Below, in pieces: positions 8,573-16,104 of a stretch of DNA of 64,000 nt. Under the pieces are notes generated by a model that was given only the letters and a program-made list of their open reading frames with translations, made no database searches and was not told the DNA's origin. Position 1 is the first letter of the stretch, and the number at the start of each line of letters is the position of its first letter. Source of the stretch: Desulfogranum japonicum DSM 18378 (lineage in GTDB: Bacteria > Desulfobacterota > Desulfobulbia > Desulfobulbales > Desulfobulbaceae); NCBI RefSeq assembly GCF_000429945.1, contig NZ_AUCV01000025.1, forward strand, positions 1 through 64,000, read 5' to 3'. The position numbers were made by a program, and so were the translations under genes.

Positions 8573-9089
8573 GCTGTCTGTCGGAGAGCTGGCTTTTGTT
8601 CAACTCGTATACTCGCTTACGGTGGCATGAGCTCCAGCGCCGGATATTGCATGGACCCTGTAAATTAAAACTTTCCACATATGGGACCTGTATAGCACCT
8701 GGGGTTCTACTGTGTGATAAACAAAAGGCAATGTTATTTAATCCAGGGCCACGAGTTCACGTCCCATACCAGGAGACTGTCAAAGAATGTGATTTGCACC
8801 TTATATCTTTGATAAATCTAAAAGATAACTTTGAAGGTAAGCATAAGCTCCGATATCATGTATAGCGCCGTGTCTTTTTCAAGGAGGCCTTGAGCCGCAA
8901 TATTTTCTGTTCTCAGGCTACCTTGGTGGAGCGATGCGGACCTTTATGCACTGGACAGTCCTCAACCTCTGCAAATCGCTGAATTTTACCGTAGACATAT
9001 CGTTGATATCGCTGTCTACGCTTGCCTTCGAAGATTACATTTTGAGCATAACGCAAAAATTGGGTAAAAAGACCATTTATGGAGAGACA
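8573..9089. other. Non-coding stretch between nusB and the MITE-like element
   Basis: Open frames of 82-89 codons (8596-8865, 8934-9182) have no clear ribosome binding site or recognisable product, and the second runs into the MITE-like element. GTCTGTCGGAGA at 8575-8586 matches 12 bases of the terminal repeat found at 9096-9107. This suggests a second, degenerate copy of the same kind of end. No RNA gene was seen. Confidence 0.4.
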
Positions 9090-9238
9090 CTAGGAGTCTG
9101 TCGGAGAAAGCTCTTTTTCCCCATATTTGTGTTCTTTTTAGATAATCAATACAGGCAATATCAACTATATAGCTGCGCCTGATTTCCTGAAAATGCCTTA
9201 ATCTGAGAATAAAATGCCATTCTCCGACAGACTCCTAG
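9090..9238. mobile_element. MITE-like element with terminal inverted repeats
   Basis: GAGTCTGTCGGAGAA at 9094-9108 is repeated in perfect inverted orientation at 9220-9234 (TTCTCCGACAGACTC). CTAG flanks both sides (9090-9093 and 9235-9238), a probable 4-bp target duplication. The 141-bp core has no coding capacity. Length, symmetric ends and flanking repeat fit a miniature element mobilised by a transposase elsewhere (IS5/IS1182-like, inferred). It ends only 14 bases before the ftsK start codon. Confidence 0.65.
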
Positions 9239-9252
9239 TTACGAGTTAATTT

Positions 9253-11448
9253 ATGGTTCAACAAACCCAAGGATATTCCTCGAAATTTTTACAGGAAACA
9301 GTTGGGCTGCTGTTTCTTTTTGTGGCTGTTTTTCTTTTTCTCAGCCTGATCAGTTATCTTCTTCCTCTGCTACAGTATGGCAATGGTCCGCAGGAACCCT
9401 CGGCAAATTGGTGTGGTGCTTTTGGTTTTTTTGTTGCTCATTACCTCTTTTCCATATTTGGGCTTGCAGCGTTTATTCCTGCTCTGGTGCTATGCTACAC
9501 AGCGGTCAACTTTTTCTTTTCATGGATATCTCTTAGCCGTCTGCCCTGGGTTATCCCAGGTATCAGTGGAATTTTGATAGCTTCTGCAGGATTGTTAGGG
9601 ATTACACGTCCGGCAAGTATTCCTGTGGAGTACATTTCCGCTGGCGGGTATCTGGGAACTCTTATCTGGCACCTTCTCAGCCGGTCTTTCGGAAATGTCG
9701 GTTCTGTAATGCTCCTGGCACTTGTATTGATTTTTTCGTTGATGGCTACGGTGAGGTTCTCCCTGTTGGCAACCCTGCACTGGGTTTGTTCAACGCTGCT
9801 TAAAGGACTGATTCTACTGGGAAGAACTTGTAAAAGCATGTTTGTTTTCAACTTGCCGCAGCGTGTTGAGAAGGCTCCGGAGATGAAAAGCGCTCCTCCT
9901 GTCAAAAATAGAAAGAAAAAGGAAGACACACAACAACAGATCCCGGTTGCGCCTTCTCCAAAACTTGAAGAACCGATTGTCCGTGAGCCGGTTCGCGTTG
10001 AGCCCGAAGAAGATGAGGATTTTGCTGTTAAGCCTCCAAAAATTGGAAGATATCGATTGCCGACCATTACCTTGCTTGATCAGAATAGCCAGGATGATTT
10101 TAAGGTAAGCCGGGATCATTACCTCGAAACCAGCAAGATCCTTACAGACAAATTACTCGATTTTGGTGTACAGGGAGTGGTATCGGGCATTTCACCTGGA
10201 CCAGTTGTTACAACATATGAATACGCCCCTGCTCCTGGAGTTAAAATAAATAAAATAGTCTCTCTGGCCGATGATCTGGCCATGGTGATAAAGGTGGACA
10301 GGGTTCGGATAGTGGGATCCATACCAGGAAAAGCTGCCATTGGTATTGAAATCCCTAATCCCCAGAGAAAAACTGTATTTATACGCGATATTTTTCTCTC
10401 CAAAGAGTACAGGGAGTCGAAATCCATGTTAAGTCTTGCCCTGGGATTTGACGTGATCGGCAGACCTGTTGTCGCCAACCTTGCGAAAATGCCGCATTTG
10501 TTGATAGCTGGCGCAACCGGCGCTGGTAAATCAGTGGCTATCAATGCCTTTATTGCATCTATCCTGTTTAAAGCCACTCCCGAAGATGTACGTTTGCTGA
10601 TGATTGATCCCAAGCGTATCGAGTTGTCAGTGTATGACGATATACCCCATCTCCTTCATCCCGTCGTTGTTGAAGCCAAAATGGCCTCGAGGGCTCTCCT
10701 CTGGGCGGTCAGGGAGATGGAGCGACGATATAAATTGCTTGAAGAAAAACGGGTAAAATCTTTTACTTCCTATAACAAGGTATCGGATGAGAAACTTCCT
10801 TACATCGTCATAATTGTCGATGAACTTGCAGATCTGATGATGGTGGCCTCCAAAGACGTGGAAACCTCAATTGCAAGACTGGCACAGATGGCACGGGCTG
10901 CAGGAATGCATATAGTGCTTGCTACCCAAAGGCCTTCGGTTGATGTCCTAACAGGTTTGATCAAAGCGAATTTCCCCACCAGAATTTCTTTTAAGGTGTC
11001 TTCAAAAGTAGATTCGAGAACTGTTCTCGACAGCTCCGGTGCTGAACATCTTCTCGGTATGGGGGATATGTTGTTTCTCCCGCCAGGTGCTGCAAAACTA
11101 CAGCGTATTCACGGCGCCTTAATAACAGAGCAGGAAACGGAGCGTCTCATTGATTTTCTTAAAGAGCAGGGGACTGCAGATTATGACGATTCGGTTTTGG
11201 AGAGTGTTGAGGAAGAACAGGAAAATGTCTCTGGAGGGGAGGAGGACTATGACGAAAAATACGATGAGGCTGTGGCCGTCGTAACTGAAACCGGTCAAGC
11301 CTCCATTTCCATGGTACAAAGACGCTTGCGTGTAGGGTATAACAGGGCGGCACGTATGATTGAAACCATGGAGCGTGAGGGGATCGTCGGGCCTGCTGAT
11401 GGTTCCAGGCCAAGGGAGGTCCTGGTACGATCAGGGTATGAGAATTAG
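9253..11448 (+). CDS. ftsK: DNA translocase FtsK
   Basis: 731 residues, a short-linker FtsK. The N-terminus has about four membrane spans within residues 15-180 that anchor it at the septum. A charged, proline-containing linker (about 210-270) leads to the RecA-like motor. Walker A is GATGAGKS at 420-427; Walker B is VIIVDELADLMM near 515. The C-terminal winged-helix gamma domain (about 665-728, YNRAARMIETMEREG) reads the chromosome polarity sequences. It pumps DNA to complete chromosome segregation at division. The ribosome binding site is weak (CGAG), and the MITE-like element lies immediately upstream. Confidence 0.95.
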   Translation: MVQQTQGYSSKFLQETVGLLFLFVAVFLFLSLISYLLPLLQYGNGPQEPSANWCGAFGFFVAHYLFSIFGLAAFIPALVLCYTAVNFFFSWISLSRLPWVIPGISGILIASAGLLGITRPASIPVEYISAGGYLGTLIWHLLSRSFGNVGSVMLLALVLIFSLMATVRFSLLATLHWVCSTLLKGLILLGRTCKSMFVFNLPQRVEKAPEMKSAPPVKNRKKKEDTQQQIPVAPSPKLEEPIVREPVRVEPEEDEDFAVKPPKIGRYRLPTITLLDQNSQDDFKVSRDHYLETSKILTDKLLDFGVQGVVSGISPGPVVTTYEYAPAPGVKINKIVSLADDLAMVIKVDRVRIVGSIPGKAAIGIEIPNPQRKTVFIRDIFLSKEYRESKSMLSLALGFDVIGRPVVANLAKMPHLLIAGATGAGKSVAINAFIASILFKATPEDVRLLMIDPKRIELSVYDDIPHLLHPVVVEAKMASRALLWAVREMERRYKLLEEKRVKSFTSYNKVSDEKLPYIVIIVDELADLMMVASKDVETSIARLAQMARAAGMHIVLATQRPSVDVLTGLIKANFPTRISFKVSSKVDSRTVLDSSGAEHLLGMGDMLFLPPGAAKLQRIHGALITEQETERLIDFLKEQGTADYDDSVLESVEEEQENVSGGEEDYDEKYDEAVAVVTETGQASISMVQRRLRVGYNRAARMIETMEREGIVGPADGSRPREVLVRSGYEN

Positions 11449-11914
11449 CCGGTGACGCTGGCCGGATATGCTCGATCTATCCATACCTTCGTTGTGCCAG
11501 AGGAGATTGACGGAATATCAGGTGGATTTCTGTGGAGGCATGAATCTTCATCTTGAACTAAAATCCTCGGTTATGAAGAGCCAATGGACTAGATTTTTCC
11601 GTGTAAATAATCATTCACTGGAAAAATACGAATCATTGGCTCCGTTACCTGCTGCCGTGATGGAATAAGCAAAAAGGTGAACGCTGCCAAGGATTTCCTT
11701 AGGATTTCTTGTCCTCCATGTCACTGTTGTTGCTTGAATACCATGTCCATTGTCCGGTTGTTCGGAAGTAGCCATAGTACTCTTGCCAAATCTCTCCTGT
11801 TTGGCGAAACTATCAAATAAATTTTCCGTTAATTCGGTAATCCTATAAGCATGTATCCATTTTTCTGATGCTTTTGTTAAATTTCGCTGTTCAGCCTTGA
11901 TTTGACGATTTTTC

Positions 11915-11943
11915 TTGACAATGACAGGGCAACAAATTAAATC
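11915..11943 (+). promoter_or_regulatory. Candidate promoter of aprBA
   Basis: TTGACA (11915-11920), a 17-base spacer, then TAAATC (11938-11943). The -35 is consensus and the -10 is imperfect. It would give a leader of about 200 bases. An alternative is a -10 TAAAAT at 12010-12015 with a poor -35 at 11987-11992, which would lie inside the nested dyad. Confidence 0.4.
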
Positions 11944-11975
11944 ATGTCTTCACCATAATGAGTGACTGTTCATTT

Positions 11976-12014
11976 TTTTACTCCTGTTTCACCTACGTAG
12001 GTTAGAGAGTAAAA
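11976..12014. promoter_or_regulatory. Nested dyad upstream of aprBA, possible operator
   Basis: The 12-bp perfect palindrome ACCTACGTAGGT (11991-12002) is flanked by a second inverted pair, TTTTACTC (11976-11983) and GAGTAAAA (12007-12014). No T-run follows, so it is not a terminator. Two concentric symmetric sites before a key respiratory operon suggest a protein-binding site. The regulator is unknown. Confidence 0.4.
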
Positions 12015-12097
12015 TTCAACGGTTGCAGGTACGGTGGAAAACGGATGAGTGTTAGCATACGCGTTTGTTTTTCTTCGCAATAAGAAGCTAGAGGTAA

Positions 12098-12123
12098 TTG
12101 GTCGCCTCATTCGGGGAGACCAA
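12098..12123 (+). other. Leader hairpin before the aprB ribosome binding site
   Basis: TTGGTC (12098-12103) pairs with GACCAA (12118-12123). Inside it CCTC and GGGG pair around an ATTC loop, with one G-A mismatch. It ends about 15 bases before GAGGAGGT and could stabilise the 5' end of a very abundant mRNA. Confidence 0.4.
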
Positions 12124-12152
12124 AAGGAAAATCCAAGTGAGGAGGTAGTTTA

Positions 12153-12578
12153 ATGCCAAGTTACGTAGATCCTTCAAAATGTGATGGTTGCAAGGGCGGT
12201 GACAAAACTGCCTGCATGTACATCTGCCCTAACGATCTCATGGTACTCAATGTTGAGGAAATGAGAGCTTACAATCAGGAGCCAGATGCATGCTGGGAGT
12301 GTTACTCTTGTGTTAAGATTTGCCCTCAAGGTGCAATCTTTGTACGTGGTTATGATGACTTCGTACCGCTGGGAGGACAAGTTCATCCTATGCGCTCTTC
12401 TGATTCCATCATGTGGACCGTAAAATTCCGTAATGGCAATATCAAGCGCTTCAAGTTCCCGATCCGGACAACTGCTGAAGGTGCTGCCAATGAGTATCCT
12501 GGTGAGAAAGGTGCTAGCCTTGATGACGAGAAGCTGATCCTTGAAGGCGATCTGCCAACACCTACCAAACTCGCGTAA
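12153..12578 (+). CDS. aprB: Adenylylsulfate (APS) reductase, beta subunit
   Basis: 141 residues. Ferredoxin-like iron-sulfur subunit that passes electrons from the Qmo complex to the FAD of AprA. Cysteines C10, C13, C21, C25 and C47, C50, C53, C57 form the two [4Fe-4S] sites. The C21-x3-C25 and C10-x2-C13-x7-C21 spacing with an insert (CDGCKGGDKTAC) is typical of AprB. The C-terminal tail (about 95-141) is the arm that wraps AprA. A near-perfect ribosome binding site and strong codon bias suggest very high expression. Cytoplasmic; the heterodimer partner is encoded 58 bases downstream. Confidence 0.97.
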   Translation: MPSYVDPSKCDGCKGGDKTACMYICPNDLMVLNVEEMRAYNQEPDACWECYSCVKICPQGAIFVRGYDDFVPLGGQVHPMRSSDSIMWTVKFRNGNIKRFKFPIRTTAEGAANEYPGEKGASLDDEKLILEGDLPTPTKLA

Positions 12579-12636
12579 TTGCTGTTTGGGAAATGGGATT
12601 AACTGATATCTAGAACAATATTAGGAGATAGAAATC

Positions 12637-14652
12637 ATGGCATTACCTAATAAGCCTAAAGGCGAAATCGCCGCAGTGGTGGATCCTGAAGTAGTAGAGT
12701 ACGATTGTGATGTACTTATTGTTGGTGGTGGTATGGCAGCCTGTGGTGCAGCCTTCGAAATCACCAAATGGGCTCCAGAGGGAATGAAAATTATCCTTTG
12801 TGATAAAGCTTCTCTGGAACGATCCGGTGCTGTAGCTCAGGGTCTTTCCGCTATCAATACCTACATTGGTGACAACGCCATTGAAGATTACGTAAAAATG
12901 GTACGTAATGACCTGATGGGCGTTGTTCGTGAAGATCTCATCTACGACCTCGGTCGTCACGTAGACGAGTCTGTAAAACTGTTCGAAGAGTGGGGACTCC
13001 CAGTCTGGAAGAAAAATGACGCTGGTGAGAACCTGGACGGTGCAAAACCTGCTCCAACCCTGCGTGAAGGTGGTACCCCAGTTCGTACAGGTAAATGGCA
13101 GATCATGATTAACGGTGAGTCTTATAAGTGCATCGTTGCAGAGCCTGCTAAGAAATCCCTGGGTGAGGACAACATCCACGAGCGTGTATTCATCGTTAAA
13201 ATGCTGCTCGACAAAAATAAAGAGAACACCATTGCTGGTGCAGTTGGTTTCTCAACCCGCGAAAACAAAGTTTGTGTATACAAATGTAAAACCGCTCTGG
13301 TAGCATGTGGTGGTGCTGTTAACATTTTCCGCCCACGTTCTACTGGTGAGGGTAAAGGTCGTGCATGGTATCCAGTATGGAACGCAGGTTCCACATACAC
13401 CATGTGTGCTCAGGTTGGTGCAACCCTGACCATGATGGAAAACCGTTTCACCCCATCTCGTTTTAAAGATGGTTACGGTCCTGTTGGTGCATGGTTCCTT
13501 CTGTTTAAAGCTAAAGTACAGAATGGTCTGGGCGAGTTCTATGCTAACGGCGAAGCAGCTAAGGAAGAATTGTCTAAATACATGCCTTACGGACAGTCTG
13601 CTGTTACACCTACCTGTCTGCGTAACCACCTGATGCTCAACGAGTTGAAGGAAGGTCGTGGTCCTATCTACATGGCTACCGAAGTTGCTCTGAACGCGTT
13701 CCTTGATGCACAGCGTGAAGCCGGCAAAGACGAGAAAGAAGTTAAAAAATTCTGGAAACATCTTGAGTCTGAGGCTTGGGAAGACTTCCTGGATATGTCC
13801 GTTGGTCAGGCTGGTCTGTGGGCCGGTGCGAACATCGAGCCTGAGAAAATTGGTTCTGAGATTATGCCAACCGAACCTTACATGCTCGGATCTCACTCCG
13901 GTTGTTGTGGTATCTGGACCTCTGGTCCTGACGAAGATTGGGTACCTTCTGTAGATGGTCCTCGTTCTCATCAGTACAAATGGGGCTACAACCGCATGAC
14001 AACCGTTAACGGTCTGTTCACAGCTGGTGACGGTGTTGGTGCTTCCGGTCATAAGTTCTCTTCCGGATCTCATGCTGAAGGTCGTATCGTAGCTAAGCAG
14101 ATGGTTAAATACTGTCGTGACAATGCAGATTTTACACCAGAACTGGCTCAGACCTCTCAGGAACTGGCTGATGAAATTTACGCTCCAGTTAAACTGTACC
14201 ATGAGCATGTAGGTGCTTCTACAGCTGCTGACGTTAACCCTAACTACGTTAAGCCTGCTGGTCTGATGATGCGACTCATGAAAGCCACCGATGAGTATGG
14301 TGGTGGTGTTGCAACATACTACATGACTTCCGGTAAGCTCCTCAACATCTGTCTGGATCTCCTCGAGATGCTGCGTGAAGATGCTGCGAAGATGGCTGCT
14401 GGCGACCTGCATGAACTCCTTCGCGCTTGGGAGAACTACCACCGCATCTGGTGTGTTGAAACTCACATCCGTCACATTGAGTTCCGTAAAGAATCCCGTT
14501 ACCCTGGATTCTACTACCGCTCTGATTTCCCAACCTGCGATGACGAGAACTGGAAAGCTTTCGTTAACTCTACTTTCGATCCTGCAACCAAGGAATGGAA
14601 GTGTGAGAAGGTTGAGTGCATCAACCTCATCGAGACAGAGCCTTGGATCTAA
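12637..14652 (+). CDS. aprA: Adenylylsulfate (APS) reductase, alpha subunit
   Basis: 671 residues, the usual AprA size. The flavoprotein subunit reduces adenosine-5'-phosphosulfate to sulfite and AMP. FAD-binding GGGMAACG begins at residue 30. Further flavin contacts are SGAVAQGLSAINTY (about 68-81) and TAGDGVGASGHKFSSGSH (about 463-480). SGCCGIWTSGP (about 422) matches the active-site region of the dissimilatory enzyme. The AGGAGATAG ribosome binding site is good. The codon choice is strongly biased, which also produces long but meaningless antisense frames (for example 13252-14889). It is followed by a strong terminator. Confidence 0.98.
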   Translation: MALPNKPKGEIAAVVDPEVVEYDCDVLIVGGGMAACGAAFEITKWAPEGMKIILCDKASLERSGAVAQGLSAINTYIGDNAIEDYVKMVRNDLMGVVREDLIYDLGRHVDESVKLFEEWGLPVWKKNDAGENLDGAKPAPTLREGGTPVRTGKWQIMINGESYKCIVAEPAKKSLGEDNIHERVFIVKMLLDKNKENTIAGAVGFSTRENKVCVYKCKTALVACGGAVNIFRPRSTGEGKGRAWYPVWNAGSTYTMCAQVGATLTMMENRFTPSRFKDGYGPVGAWFLLFKAKVQNGLGEFYANGEAAKEELSKYMPYGQSAVTPTCLRNHLMLNELKEGRGPIYMATEVALNAFLDAQREAGKDEKEVKKFWKHLESEAWEDFLDMSVGQAGLWAGANIEPEKIGSEIMPTEPYMLGSHSGCCGIWTSGPDEDWVPSVDGPRSHQYKWGYNRMTTVNGLFTAGDGVGASGHKFSSGSHAEGRIVAKQMVKYCRDNADFTPELAQTSQELADEIYAPVKLYHEHVGASTAADVNPNYVKPAGLMMRLMKATDEYGGGVATYYMTSGKLLNICLDLLEMLREDAAKMAAGDLHELLRAWENYHRIWCVETHIRHIEFRKESRYPGFYYRSDFPTCDDENWKAFVNSTFDPATKEWKCEKVECINLIETEPWI

Positions 14653-14680
14653 TATCCAACCGCTCTTGAGCGTATGATAT

Positions 14681-14720
14681 AAAAATCTCCAGACTCCCAT
14701 GCGGGGTCTGGAGATTTTTT
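14681..14720 (+). terminator. Intrinsic terminator after aprBA
   Basis: An A-rich-flanked stem of about 17 bp, from AAAAATCTCCAGAC at 14681 to its complement ending in TTTTTT at 14715-14720, with an ATGC loop and one T.G pair. It should end most aprBA transcripts, so qmoABC needs read-through or its own promoter. The A-tract on the left arm would also allow termination from the other strand. Confidence 0.9.
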
Positions 14721-14839
14721 GTATGAGACTGGATTTTTGTTTGAGTTGATACAGAAGATAGGGTAATCCTTCTCTTCGGATCAATTGAAGCAGAAAAACA
14801 CCTTTCATCAATTCAATACAGAAGTTATGGAGGTTTGGC

Positions 14840-16093
14840 ATGAGTGACACTGCAGGAAATGGTGCAGTTCTTGTTGTAGGCGGCGGCATCAGCGGCCTTA
14901 CGGCTGCCCTGGAAGCTGCGGAAGTCGGTAAGGATGTTTTCCTTATCGATAAGAACCCTTACTTTGGCGGCAGAGTTGCACAATTAAATCAGTATTTTCC
15001 AAAACTTTGTCCTCCTACCTGTGGCCTGGAGATTAACTTTAAACGCATCAAGGATAATCGCAGGATCAGGACATACAGTATGACAACTGTTAAATCAGTG
15101 TCCGGAGGGCCTGGTAATTTTCAGGTGGAGTTGGAAACAGCACCTCGCTACATTAATTCCAACTGCACCGCCTGTGGCGCATGTTCCGAGGCCTGCAGCA
15201 GCGAAATTGACGATCCTTTTAACTTCGGCATGCGTAAAATTAAGGCTGCGTACCTTCCCCATGAGATGGCTTTTCCTCGCCGTTACGTGCTGGATAAACA
15301 GGCCTGCTCTGATGAGAGCCTCAGTGCTGTAAAAGGTGCCTGTAAGTACGATGCGGTTGATCTTGACATGCAACCTGAAGTATTCACCTTGAATGTGAGT
15401 GCTATCGTCTGGTCCACAGGATGGAATCCATATGATCCTGAAAAGCTTGAAAACCTGAAGTTTTCTTCTTCTTCAGCAATTATCACCAATATGATGATGG
15501 AAAGACTGGCGGCCGATAATGGGCCAACAGCAGGGAAAATCCTTCGTCCCGGTGACGACAAAGAGCCTGAATCGTTTGCCTTTGTACAGTGCGCAGGATC
15601 CCGTGATGAAAATCATATGGAGCATTGTTCGTACATCTGCTGTATGGCTACTTTCAAGCAGATTTCATACATTCGTGCCCAGTACCCCGAAGCAAAAATT
15701 TATGTCTTCTACATCGATCTGAGAACTCCGGGTAAATACGAGAGTTTCCGTGCCAAGTTTATGGACGATGAGAATATTATTTTTATCAAGGGGAAAGTTG
15801 CAGACATCGTAGCTGAGAATGACGGTGGCGTAACTGTTGTGGCTGAAGACACTTTGACAGCGAAAAAGGTCAACCAGAAAGTAGATCTCTGTGTATTGGC
15901 AACCGGTATGCAGCCAGCCATCGGCGAGCAAGGAAAAGCCTATGGGTTGACCTTGGATGGTAACGGTTTTGTGGTATCTGAGCCTGAGAAGGGGATGATT
16001 TCAGCTGGCTGTGCAAAAGCTGCTGTTGATGTCTACTCCAGTGGCCAGTCCTCTACTGCAGCAGCCCTTAAAGCAATTCAGATTGGACGGTAG
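14840..16093 (+). CDS. qmoA: QmoA, quinone-interacting membrane-bound oxidoreductase subunit (HdrA-like flavoprotein)
   Basis: 417 residues. Soluble FAD subunit of the QmoABC complex that links the menaquinone pool to AprAB. The N-terminal dinucleotide fold has VGGGISGLTAA with GGG at residues 14-16. C109, C112, C115 and C119 (CTACGACSEAC) bind one [4Fe-4S] cluster. A second flavin-binding stretch lies near the C-terminus (LATGMQPAIGE). It is homologous to HdrA of heterodisulfide reductase but lacks the extra ferredoxin domains of full HdrA. ATGGAGG is the ribosome binding site. First gene of qmoABC, 11 bases before qmoB. Confidence 0.93.
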   Translation: MSDTAGNGAVLVVGGGISGLTAALEAAEVGKDVFLIDKNPYFGGRVAQLNQYFPKLCPPTCGLEINFKRIKDNRRIRTYSMTTVKSVSGGPGNFQVELETAPRYINSNCTACGACSEACSSEIDDPFNFGMRKIKAAYLPHEMAFPRRYVLDKQACSDESLSAVKGACKYDAVDLDMQPEVFTLNVSAIVWSTGWNPYDPEKLENLKFSSSSAIITNMMMERLAADNGPTAGKILRPGDDKEPESFAFVQCAGSRDENHMEHCSYICCMATFKQISYIRAQYPEAKIYVFYIDLRTPGKYESFRAKFMDDENIIFIKGKVADIVAENDGGVTVVAEDTLTAKKVNQKVDLCVLATGMQPAIGEQGKAYGLTLDGNGFVVSEPEKGMISAGCAKAAVDVYSSGQSSTAAALKAIQIGR

Positions 16094-16104
16094 GAGGTAA
16101 GACA

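Larger units (their letters stand above)
11449..12152. other. Gap between ftsK and aprB, holding the apr control region
   Basis: Up to about 11900 there is no recognisable gene; a 66-codon frame at 11468-11668 lacks a product I know. The 3' half contains a promoter candidate (11915-11943), a nested dyad (11976-12014), a leader hairpin (12098-12123) and the strong GAGGAGGT ribosome binding site of aprB. A TTGTTAA half-site at 11874-11880 recalls a Rex operator half, but no matching second half is present. Confidence 0.5.

Noticed and set aside
8934-9182. 82-codon open frame before ftsK
   Set aside because: It runs into the MITE-like element and has no ribosome binding site or known product.
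11874-11893. Possible Rex operator (TTGTTAA) upstream of aprBA
   Set aside because: Only one half-site matches; the second half of the palindrome is missing.
13252-14889. 545-codon open frame on the - strand across aprA and into qmoA
   Set aside because: It is antisense to the strongly codon-biased aprA, which avoids codons that would give reverse-strand stops. The translation shows no known domain and there is no ribosome binding site.
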